Of a DNA stretch of 56,431 nt, positions 17,758-25,004 are shown piece by piece. The stretch's first letter is position 1; each line of letters opens with the position of its first letter. A program made the position numbers and the translations under genes. Under the pieces are notes generated by a model that worked only from the letters and a program-made list of their open reading frames with translations, was not told where the DNA came from and did no database searches. Location: contig JAABTT010000015.1 of NCBI GenBank assembly GCA_011389765.1, positions 1 to 56,431 of the forward strand, in the 5' to 3' direction. This stretch comes from Desulfohalobiaceae bacterium S24. Its GTDB lineage: Bacteria; Desulfobacterota; Desulfovibrionia; Desulfovibrionales; Desulfothermaceae.

Positions 17758-18846
17758 CTATAGAGCATGCTGCTTTTGAAAGTTCTGCATAAAGGCGCAC
17801 AAAGCCTGGACTCCTGCCAGTGGCATGGCGTTGTACAGGCTGGCCCGGCACCCGCCGACGCTGCGATGTCCCTTGAGCTGCATCAGGCCCTTCTGCGTGG
17901 CTTCTTGCAGGAATCGGGCCTCCAATGCTTCACTGGGGAGCCGAAACACAATATTCATCTGGGATCGGGAGTCCGGATCCACCGGTGAGCGGTAAAAGCC
18001 GGCGCTGCTGTCGATGGTATCATAGACCAGCTGCGATTTTTGCGCAGCCCGTTCCTGCATGGCCTGCAATCCGCCTTCAGCCTTCATCCATTTCAGGACC
18101 TTGCCCAGCATGTACACTGAAAAGACCGGCGGGGTGTTGAACATGGAGTCCTTGGCCTGATGGAGGTCGAAACGCAGATAACGGGGGATATGACGATTGG
18201 TCTTCTCCAGGATCGATGTCCGGAGAAAGACGACCGCCATGCCGGCCGGTCCCAGGTTTTTCTGAGTGCCGCCGTAGACAATGTCGAACTTCTCCCATTG
18301 CACTGGTCTGGACATGAAATCCGAGGACATGTCCGCCACCAGGGGAGCACTGCAATCCGGCCACTGCTTCCAGCGGATGCCGCCGATGGTCTCGTTGGAC
18401 GTGATATGGACATATCGGGTTCCGGATTCCAGGCTGATTTCATTGTCTGCAGGCATGCGGGTGTAGCTGCAGTCAGCCCCGTCCCAGGCGCAATAGGCCT
18501 CGCCCGCGGTCTGGGCATCGGTGTAGGCCCCTTTGGCCCAGTGACCGGTGAGGGTGTAAGCCCCCTTTTGGCCGCTGTCCAGCAGATTCATGGGGACCAT
18601 GGCGAACTGCAGGGTGGCCCCGCCCTGAATAAAAAGAACGCTGAAATCCTTTGGGGCTTGAAACACCTCCAGGGCCAGAGCCATGGCTTCGTGATGCACG
18701 GCGTCGTATTCCCGGCCGCGATGACTCATTTCCAAAAGCGACATGCCGGCGTTCTGAAAATCCACAAACTCCTTCTGGGCTTCCTCAAGCACCTGCAAAG
18801 GCAGTGTGCAGGGGCCGGCCCCAAAATTATAGACACGTTCACTCAT
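17758..18846 (-). CDS. serC: Phosphoserine aminotransferase
   Basis: SerC converts 3-phosphohydroxypyruvate and glutamate to phosphoserine. The 362-residue length is normal for class V aminotransferases of this type. It has 'YNFGAGPCTLP' at the start, 'FIQGGATLQFAMVPMNL', 'SNETIGGI', 'VADMSSDFMSRPV' with the PLP-binding Asp, and the Schiff-base Lys in 'GGTQKNLGPAG'. The C-terminal 'GHRSVGGCRASLYNAMP' matches the substrate-binding end. It is convergent with the pcs-like gene and lies downstream of serA on the same strand, with a repeat between them. Confidence 0.95.
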   Translation of the reverse strand: MSERVYNFGAGPCTLPLQVLEEAQKEFVDFQNAGMSLLEMSHRGREYDAVHHEAMALALEVFQAPKDFSVLFIQGGATLQFAMVPMNLLDSGQKGAYTLTGHWAKGAYTDAQTAGEAYCAWDGADCSYTRMPADNEISLESGTRYVHITSNETIGGIRWKQWPDCSAPLVADMSSDFMSRPVQWEKFDIVYGGTQKNLGPAGMAVVFLRTSILEKTNRHIPRYLRFDLHQAKDSMFNTPPVFSVYMLGKVLKWMKAEGGLQAMQERAAQKSQLVYDTIDSSAGFYRSPVDPDSRSQMNIVFRLPSEALEARFLQEATQKGLMQLKGHRSVGGCRASLYNAMPLAGVQALCAFMQNFQKQHAL

Positions 18847-18944
18847 CGTTTTCCCCCAAGATCATTTTGACAAGCCAAAATGATCTTTATTGTATTGATT
18901 CTTGTTTTATTTGTTTCCGTCTGAGCATTGCGGTTGGTATGAAA

Positions 18945-19066
18945 CTTGACTTTTCTTTCTCCGTCACCCCGGCGGAGGCCGGGGTCCAGCTTTTTCAGTC
19001 TGGATTCCGGCCTCCGCCGGAATGACGGAGGAGGTGACTCAAAGTTTCTTTTTGAAAAGAAAGTCA
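18945..19066. repeat. Palindromic intergenic repeat (REP/MITE-like), copy 1
   Basis: A GC-rich inverted repeat lies between serA and serC. The core CCGTCACCCCGGC...CCGGAATGACGG folds on itself around TCTGGATTCCGG. Outer ends TTGACTTTTCTTTC and GAAAAGAAAGTCAA form an imperfect outer inverted repeat. A second copy sits at 54407-54535, sharing TTTTCTTTCTCCGTC on one side and TCAAAGTTTCTT on the other. This looks like a non-coding mobile or REP-type element; it may also end transcripts of the two minus-strand genes. Confidence 0.8.
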
Positions 19067-19113
19067 ACATTACAAATTGCCACTATATGGGACAAAACTT
19101 ATAAGACACGAAA

Positions 19114-20079
19114 CTAGGTCCTGCAGGCGCAGACGGAGTCCTGATTCACGGCATTGATCACTTCTCCATCTTTGAGATAGGCGATCATCTGCTTGGCCAC
19201 CGCCACCGCGACATTGATCTGGGCTTCCTTGGTGGAGGCTCCGAGATGCGGTGTGGCAATGAATTGGTCCAGTTTGAGCAGGGGATGATCTCCCGGAGGT
19301 TCTTCCTTGAAGACATCCATGGCGGCTCCGGAGACTTTCCCGGAGATCAAGGCCTCATACAGATCGTTTTCCTCGACAATCCCACCCCTGGAGCAGTTGA
19401 TGAGCATGACCCCGTCCTTCATCAGGGAAAAGGCCTTTGCATCGATCATATTGCTGGTGCTTTCATCCTTGGGGACGTGGATCGTGATGTAATCCGATCG
19501 GGTATACAATTCTTCCAGGGGAACGCTCTCATGCCCCAGTTCTTCAATGAGTTCGGAGGTGAAGCAGGGGTCGTGAACAATGACCTTCATTTTCAACCCC
19601 CTGGCCCGGTCGGCCACAATGGAGCCGATATTGCCGCAGCCGATGACTCCCAGGGTTTTTTTGAAGACTTCCCGGCCCTGGAGTTGTTTTTTCTCCCACA
19701 AGCCCTGTTTCAAGGTGGCTGTTCCCCTGGGGATGTTCCTGGTCAGGGACAGCATCATGGCGATGGCGTGTTCAGCCGCGCTGACCGTGTTGCCGCCGGG
19801 TGTGTTCATGACTACAATGTCTTTTTCCGTGGCCGCCGGGATATCCACGTTGTCCAGACCGATTCCGGCCCGGCCGATGACTTTGAGTGCGTCCGCGGCC
19901 TGCAGCAGGTCTTTGGTGACCTTGGTGGCGCTCCTGATGACCAGCCCGTGGTATTGGCCGATGATTCCCTTCAGGCCTTCCGGGTCAAGGCCTGTTTTGA
20001 CATCGACTGCGATGTCTGATTCCTTTTCAAATATTTCAATGCCTGCTTGATGCAGGTTGTCACTCACCAGAACCTTCAT
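19114..20079 (-). CDS. serA: D-3-phosphoglycerate dehydrogenase, short form
   Basis: SerA oxidises 3-phosphoglycerate to 3-phosphohydroxypyruvate with NAD. The 321-residue protein has the D-2-hydroxyacid fold: 'GRAGIGLDNVD', 'MNTPGGNTVSAAEHAIAMML', NAD loop 'GVIGCGNIGS', catalytic Arg in 'NCSRGGIV', Glu in 'FKEEPP' region and His in 'TPHLGAST'. It ends 'GEVINAVNQDS', exactly where long SerA proteins pass into their intervening and ACT domains; both are missing. So it is likely not serine-inhibited through ACT. It lies upstream of serC on the same strand. Confidence 0.88.
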   Translation of the reverse strand: MKVLVSDNLHQAGIEIFEKESDIAVDVKTGLDPEGLKGIIGQYHGLVIRSATKVTKDLLQAADALKVIGRAGIGLDNVDIPAATEKDIVVMNTPGGNTVSAAEHAIAMMLSLTRNIPRGTATLKQGLWEKKQLQGREVFKKTLGVIGCGNIGSIVADRARGLKMKVIVHDPCFTSELIEELGHESVPLEELYTRSDYITIHVPKDESTSNMIDAKAFSLMKDGVMLINCSRGGIVEENDLYEALISGKVSGAAMDVFKEEPPGDHPLLKLDQFIATPHLGASTKEAQINVAVAVAKQMIAYLKDGEVINAVNQDSVCACRT

Positions 20080-20215
20080 TCCCGCCTCCTGTTATTCATT
20101 TCAGGTTGTGCTGTTTTGCCTTTTTCCATTGTGGGGGCCACAAATACACTTGGTGAATTGTAAGCATAAACGGATCTTCCTGTGTTTGTCAAACTCGAAC
20201 GGAATCGAGCACTCT

Positions 20216-22171
20216 TCAGATGTGGAAAGCTTTGATTCGTTTTTTGAGCTGCTGCACAAGTTTTTTGTCCTGAAAACCGGCATAGCGGAGTTGAATGTAC
20301 AGTTCGCAGATCTTCGCGATGTCCTGCCGCCGCTTGGGAAACTGCTCGGCGATTCGGGAGGCCTGATCTCTGGGCCCTTGGTGAGGGGATACGGCGAAGC
20401 CGGATTTTTGAAGCGTTTTGAGAAAGCGGGTGTAGATTTTTTTGACCGAATCAGGGCCCGTGGATCGGGCCGGGAGGATCAAAAGGGCTGAGAAGAATAT
20501 AAATATTAGGGATGATGCGGTGAAAATCAGGATCACCGCATCCAGGGAGCGCCAGATATTTTCGCCGAGACGCAGCCGGGACAACAGCCTGTTTTGTTTG
20601 GCGAGGGTATAGTCCACGACCCAGGTGTACCAATGATAGTTCAGGGCGTCCCAGCTGAGTCGCAGGCTGTGCCCGATGCGCATGAGCCAGTGGTCGTCGT
20701 CAATCATAAACAGAGAGTTGTCTCCGTCTCCGGCCAGGAGCTGCTGCATGCCGGAGGCAATCCTGTCCGGAGCCACCGCCTGAGTCGGATCGATCCGGGT
20801 CCAGCCTTTGCCGGGCAGGGCAAGCTCCACCCAGGCATGGGCATCTGACTGCCGAATAATGAGATAGTCACCCATGGGATTTCGTTCACCGCCCTGATAT
20901 CCCACCACGATTCTGGAAGGAATTCCGGCGCTGCGCATCATCCAGGCAAAGGCCTGGGCAAAATGGGAGCAGTACCCGCTTTGGGTTCGAAAGAGGAATT
21001 CATCAACGGAATCAGGGGAATGCAGCGGCGGGGGACTGAGGGTATAGGAGAATTTTTGCCGCCGGAAATACTGCAGGACCTGCTGCACCAGCTGTTCAGG
21101 CTTCGGGTTGTTTTTAGCAATACCTTGGAGGAGTTCCTGGGTCCTCGGGTTGAGGGAGGTATCCAGGGCGAGCCCTCGTTGCCTGAGCTCCGGATCGGGC
21201 GGCGGCATGGTGCCTTTCAGGCTTGATCGAAGTCGGTAGCTGGTTTTTTCCTGGATTTTGTTGTGGGCCTTGAGGGTCCAATCAGAAAGCATCACGGCCA
21301 AAGGCGGCGCCTCAAGGGGGATGTCCAGGGCCGGCAGCATCCTGTTTCCGGAGGGCTCCAAGGTCACGGTATAGGCTTTTTGATCTTTTCCTGAAAGCAA
21401 AATCAAAGTCCTTTGTTCGGCAGGCGTTCCTCTGGTCCAGGCCGTTCCGTTAAAATCCCAGAGAACGGCCGCCCGCCAGTAAAGTTGAGGATTTTCCGGC
21501 GGTTTCCCTGCGAATTCGGCCCTGAAGGCAATGTTTTTCGACTGAGCCAGTTCAGACAGACTGCCCGGGGTCAGTGTGTCGCTGAGACCGCTGATGCCGG
21601 GAGCGTCGGTGCTGCGGAGTCCAATGAGCGCTCCGGGCAGTCTGGGAAACAGGAAAAAAAAGATCGCGGCCAGGGGCAGGGCCTGAAGGCAAAGCAGGGC
21701 CGCCCGGGACCATGCCGCGAGGATCCGGGGCTGTTCTTGATTCACCGTAATTTGGGCCGTGACGATCAGAATTAAACAGGGGAAAAGGTAGAGCCCGAGA
21801 AAGAGGCTTTGGGTGAAGAGGAGCGTCGTGAAAAGCAAAAAGAGGGCCAGAAAAACAGTGATCATCCGATCACGATAGGTCCTGATTTCAAAAGGTTTGA
21901 CGGCCAGCATCAAGGCCAAAAGACTCGCGCCGGCTTCCCGGCCGTAAAAGCCGCCGCCTCCGAAGACGGCCACTCCGGCCAGGGCCAGCAGGGTCAGGCC
22001 GTACAGGTAGCATCGACCGGGGGGCTGCCAGTGTTTGACGGCTGCAAGGAAGCGGATTATCCAGAGGCTGAAGCAGAAAACAGAGACCCAGGCGGGCAGC
22101 CAGAGGACGTGCGGCAGATAGGACAGCATCAGGACGATGAGCACGAATTGCAGTGCGGTGGGGCGTCTCAT
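20216..22171 (-). CDS. Transglutaminase-like membrane protein, TgpA type (DUF3488)
   Basis: A 651-residue protein with about six N-terminal membrane helices (residues 1-185), a periplasmic middle part, a transglutaminase-like core and one more membrane helix near 565-585, then a cytoplasmic tail. The core has the triad Cys in 'SGYCSHFAQAF', His in 'SDAHAWVEL' and Asp in 'WTRIDPT'. TgpA-type proteins are often encoded with MoxR and DUF58 genes, as here. It overlaps the DUF58 gene by 4 bases (ATGA), so the two are coupled. The substrate is unknown. Confidence 0.9.
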   Translation of the reverse strand: MRRPTALQFVLIVLMLSYLPHVLWLPAWVSVFCFSLWIIRFLAAVKHWQPPGRCYLYGLTLLALAGVAVFGGGGFYGREAGASLLALMLAVKPFEIRTYRDRMITVFLALFLLFTTLLFTQSLFLGLYLFPCLILIVTAQITVNQEQPRILAAWSRAALLCLQALPLAAIFFFLFPRLPGALIGLRSTDAPGISGLSDTLTPGSLSELAQSKNIAFRAEFAGKPPENPQLYWRAAVLWDFNGTAWTRGTPAEQRTLILLSGKDQKAYTVTLEPSGNRMLPALDIPLEAPPLAVMLSDWTLKAHNKIQEKTSYRLRSSLKGTMPPPDPELRQRGLALDTSLNPRTQELLQGIAKNNPKPEQLVQQVLQYFRRQKFSYTLSPPPLHSPDSVDEFLFRTQSGYCSHFAQAFAWMMRSAGIPSRIVVGYQGGERNPMGDYLIIRQSDAHAWVELALPGKGWTRIDPTQAVAPDRIASGMQQLLAGDGDNSLFMIDDDHWLMRIGHSLRLSWDALNYHWYTWVVDYTLAKQNRLLSRLRLGENIWRSLDAVILIFTASSLIFIFFSALLILPARSTGPDSVKKIYTRFLKTLQKSGFAVSPHQGPRDQASRIAEQFPKRRQDIAKICELYIQLRYAGFQDKKLVQQLKKRIKAFHI

Positions 22172-23127
22172 GGCGCCTCGAACAGGGCCAGGGCCTTGAG
22201 GCAGGCGTTTCTGTGTTCCAGGCCCGTGTCCGGTTGGATGGTCCCCCCCGGCAAATTTAGCCCGTAAAGGCTTTGCCTGTTGTGCGCCTCAAGGATCAGT
22301 GTGCAGAGGATGGACAGTTTGCTTTCCGTATCCGGAGCCGGAAGCGTTTCGAAGTCGAACCAGAGCGTCCGGTTCGATCCGCCGGTGAAGCGCTTGACCA
22401 GCAGCCCCTGTTCTCTGGCATAGGATTTCCAATGGATTCTTTTGTAGGATTCACCGGGCTGATAGTCTTTGAGATCCTGGAAATCCTCCAGTCCGGGGGT
22501 TTGAACAGCAGGATCCGAATCCGATCCTGAATGCTGCCGGGCCGTCCGGGGCCAGGGCCGGCCCGCAGCCGGTTTGGGGTAGACCAGGGCGGATGTTTGC
22601 ATATTGAACTTTGACCAGGCCTTGAACAAACCCAGCGGATAATACGTTGCCAGGCTGAATCTGCCGAGTTGTATGATCCCTCTGTGCTTGGCGGGCAGGA
22701 CAATCTGTCCGTCGGCTGTTTTCAGTGGATTGAGGCGGGGAAGCGGGAACCATTCCTTATTTTTTTGCAGCCAGAGGCTCGACCTGTTTCGCGCCCTGGA
22801 TTCCCGGATGCGTATTTGAAAGTGAATGTTCTGCCCTGCAAAGACAGGCTGGGTGTAGGCCGGTGCAATAATCAGTCCGGTGAGGTTGCGGAAGGTGTGC
22901 AGGATGGACACGAGTCCAAGCGAGGCGATCATGAAGGCCATGGCATAGGCGAGGTTGTTCGCGTAATTTACGGCTCCCAGGAGCATTCCAAAGAAGATGA
23001 GCAGATAGATGCAGCCAAATTTGGAAGGCAAAAGATAGACGTTTTTCCGGGTCAAATGGATCGGCCCGGAGGCCGCTTCCTGACCCCGAAAGATTGATTT
23101 GAAGGCCTTGCATTGAAACAGGTTCAT
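22168..23127 (-). CDS. DUF58 domain protein
   Basis: A 319-residue protein with two N-terminal membrane helices (about residues 32-78) and a DUF58 domain in the C-terminal half, with the typical motif 'FQDLKDYQPGESYKRIHWKSYA' split around the conserved Arg-Ile-His-Trp. DUF58 proteins resemble vWA proteins and work with MoxR-type AAA ATPases. It overlaps moxR upstream and the TgpA gene downstream by 4 bases each, so the three form a coupled set. Confidence 0.9.
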   Translation of the reverse strand: MNLFQCKAFKSIFRGQEAASGPIHLTRKNVYLLPSKFGCIYLLIFFGMLLGAVNYANNLAYAMAFMIASLGLVSILHTFRNLTGLIIAPAYTQPVFAGQNIHFQIRIRESRARNRSSLWLQKNKEWFPLPRLNPLKTADGQIVLPAKHRGIIQLGRFSLATYYPLGLFKAWSKFNMQTSALVYPKPAAGRPWPRTARQHSGSDSDPAVQTPGLEDFQDLKDYQPGESYKRIHWKSYAREQGLLVKRFTGGSNRTLWFDFETLPAPDTESKLSILCTLILEAHNRQSLYGLNLPGGTIQPDTGLEHRNACLKALALFEAP

Positions 23128-24041
23128 GGAACAGGGATATTCTCCAACAGAGAGCTGAGGGCCTCATGTTTTTCTGTTTCAGAAAGATTGGTTCTGAATT
23201 GCAGTCGATGGCCGGCCACCGGAGAAAAAACGGTTTGGATGTCTTCCGGCAGCACATAGTTTCGCTGATCAATATAGGCCCAGCTTTTGGCGCAGTGCAG
23301 CAGAGCCAGGCCGGCTCTGGGGGAGAGTCCCAGGTTGATTTCAGGGCTGTGCCGGGTGAAATCCAGGATGTCCCGGGTGTACTGAATGAGGGGACCGGAG
23401 GTATGGGTATCCAGGACCTGTTGCTGCATCTTGAGGGCGGCAGCCGGGGTCAGCAGGGCAGACAAATCCTGCAGCAGCTTGCCCCGGTCTTCACCCTGGA
23501 GAAGAGTCATTTCGGCTTCGCGGTCGGGATATCCCAGTTGAATGGACATTAGAAAGCGGTCCAGCTGCGATTCAGGCAGCGGGTAGGTCCCGATCTGTTC
23601 TTGCCGGTTCTGGGTGGCGATGACAAAAAAAGGGATCGGCAAAGGATAGCGCTCCCGGTCCAGGGAGACCTGCCCTTCGGCCATGGCTTCCAGGAGGCCG
23701 CTCTGGGTCTTGGGGGCGGCCCTGTTGATTTCGTCCACCAGGACGGCCTGGGCAAAAATGGGCCCGGGATGGAAGGCGAAGCGAGCCGTATTTTTTTCAT
23801 AGACCGAAACCCCGAGGATGTCTCCCGGCAGGAGATCGTTGGTGCACTGAATCCTCTGGAACTCGAGGCCTATGAGTTTGGCCAGAACCTGGGCCAGGGT
23901 GGTTTTGCCGATACCGGGCATGTCTTCAATAAGAAGGTGCCCTTTGGCCAGAAAACAGGCCAGAGCCAGTTTGATCTGCTGTTCTTTGCCCAGAATCACG
24001 GCGCCTGCTTCGGCAATGAGCTGCTTAACGCTTGGATTCAT
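23124..24041 (-). CDS. MoxR-family AAA ATPase
   Basis: A 305-residue AAA+ chaperone-like ATPase. It has Walker A 'EDMPGIGKTTLA' near residue 40, Walker B 'AVLVDEINRAAPKTQ', sensor 1 'FFVIATQNRQEQIGTYPLPE' and the arginine-finger region 'ESQLDRFLM', then the lid 'LSPRAGLALLHCAKSWAY'. The start ATG at 24041 gives the standard MoxR N-terminus; a frame open further upstream is a shadow of the DruA-like gene. This start lies 17 bases inside that gene, with no clear RBS, suggesting coupling. Its partners are the DUF58 and TgpA genes. Confidence 0.92.
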   Translation of the reverse strand: MNPSVKQLIAEAGAVILGKEQQIKLALACFLAKGHLLIEDMPGIGKTTLAQVLAKLIGLEFQRIQCTNDLLPGDILGVSVYEKNTARFAFHPGPIFAQAVLVDEINRAAPKTQSGLLEAMAEGQVSLDRERYPLPIPFFVIATQNRQEQIGTYPLPESQLDRFLMSIQLGYPDREAEMTLLQGEDRGKLLQDLSALLTPAAALKMQQQVLDTHTSGPLIQYTRDILDFTRHSPEINLGLSPRAGLALLHCAKSWAYIDQRNYVLPEDIQTVFSPVAGHRLQFRTNLSETEKHEALSSLLENIPVP

Positions 24042-24927
24042 GGGAGTTGTCGGCGGCGAGCCGGTTCTTGAAATGTTTGTCCAGGGGATACAGCCAGATG
24101 TCCTTGATCGGCAGCCGGTTGGTGTTGGTCTGGTCGAGTTTGCCCCGGCCTTTGGTCTGCCCGACTCGAATCCAGTTTGAGGCCTTGTAGCTGATCCCCT
24201 GGTAGCGATCCTGCTGGACAAAGGTCTCCAGAAGAACGGGCTGATACTTGTATCGTTCCAGCCAGTCGCGGGGGAGCCGGGTGATGGCCTGAGACAGGAC
24301 TTTTGAAGCGAGATTCTTGGAGTGCACCCAGGGCAGGACGAGAAAGCGGGCATTGTTGACCACCAGGTGCAGGTTCGCCTCCCGCTGCTTTGAAGTCCAC
24401 CCGATAAAGCGATCCCGGTCCGCCACGGTCCAGGCCGCGGCCCCAAAGCCTAAAAGGGCCAGCACCCGGTCCTGGCTGCTGACGAAATAGCGGATCTGCG
24501 CCCCGGCCAGGGGCTTGTACCCCAGATAATGGTAGCGGTTGATGAATTCGTTCCAGAGCTTGGAATCCTTGGCTGAGTCCACCTTGCGGAAGGTGAGGTC
24601 CTGCAGGCGGTCCACCGATTCGGTGATGGGCTCGGCCGGATCAGTGGCTTTGGATGCTTCGCTGGTATAGGTCTTCTTTTTTCCGGGCCGGTACCTGGAC
24701 ACCGGCAGCAGGATACGCCCATCGTCATACATCCTGGACAGGGCCACCCGGCAGCTCATGTCCTTGAGTCCGCCGTCCGGCTTGTACCACTTGAGAAGTT
24801 CACAGACCAGCCTGGAGAATTCGGTTCTGGATCGGGCCGGGTTTTCAAAGGCCAAGCTCTGGATACGGTCGATCTCCTGCTGGGTGAAATCCCGCCCGCA
24901 ATAACGATAGCTTGGTTCATCACTCAT
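24025..24927 (-). CDS. DruA-like protein (DUF4338)
   Basis: A 300-residue protein that I recognise as the DUF4338 family, named after DruA of the Druantia anti-phage system. Family marks are 'NRYHYLGYKPLAGAQIRYFV', 'ALLGFGAAAWTVADRDRFIGW', 'LVVNNARFLVLPWV', 'NLASKVL', 'PVLLETFV' and 'YKASNWIRVGQTKGRGK', then 'IWLYPL'. The N-terminal 70 residues look like a helical DNA-binding region. Stand-alone members are common and their role is unsettled. Here it sits 77 bases after a SWIM/SNF2 helicase and overlaps moxR. I see no terminal inverted repeats around it, so it does not look like a fresh insertion. Confidence 0.85.
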   Translation of the reverse strand: MSDEPSYRYCGRDFTQQEIDRIQSLAFENPARSRTEFSRLVCELLKWYKPDGGLKDMSCRVALSRMYDDGRILLPVSRYRPGKKKTYTSEASKATDPAEPITESVDRLQDLTFRKVDSAKDSKLWNEFINRYHYLGYKPLAGAQIRYFVSSQDRVLALLGFGAAAWTVADRDRFIGWTSKQREANLHLVVNNARFLVLPWVHSKNLASKVLSQAITRLPRDWLERYKYQPVLLETFVQQDRYQGISYKASNWIRVGQTKGRGKLDQTNTNRLPIKDIWLYPLDKHFKNRLAADNSHESKR

Positions 24928-25004
24928 CGGCTTGGTCCTTTGGGGTTGGGGGCGAAGCCCGCTTTCAGTCTGAACAATCGGAATCGAAAAATCTCTGCCT
25001 GGCC

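Noticed and set aside
24042..24446. An upstream extension of moxR open from 24446
   Set aside because: It reads through the DruA-like gene in another frame, lacks MoxR resemblance and family start, and is Ser/Arg-rich as expected for a shadow.
24025..24927. DruA-like gene as an insertion-sequence transposase
   Set aside because: No terminal inverted repeats or target duplications were seen, and the gene overlaps moxR in a coupled way.
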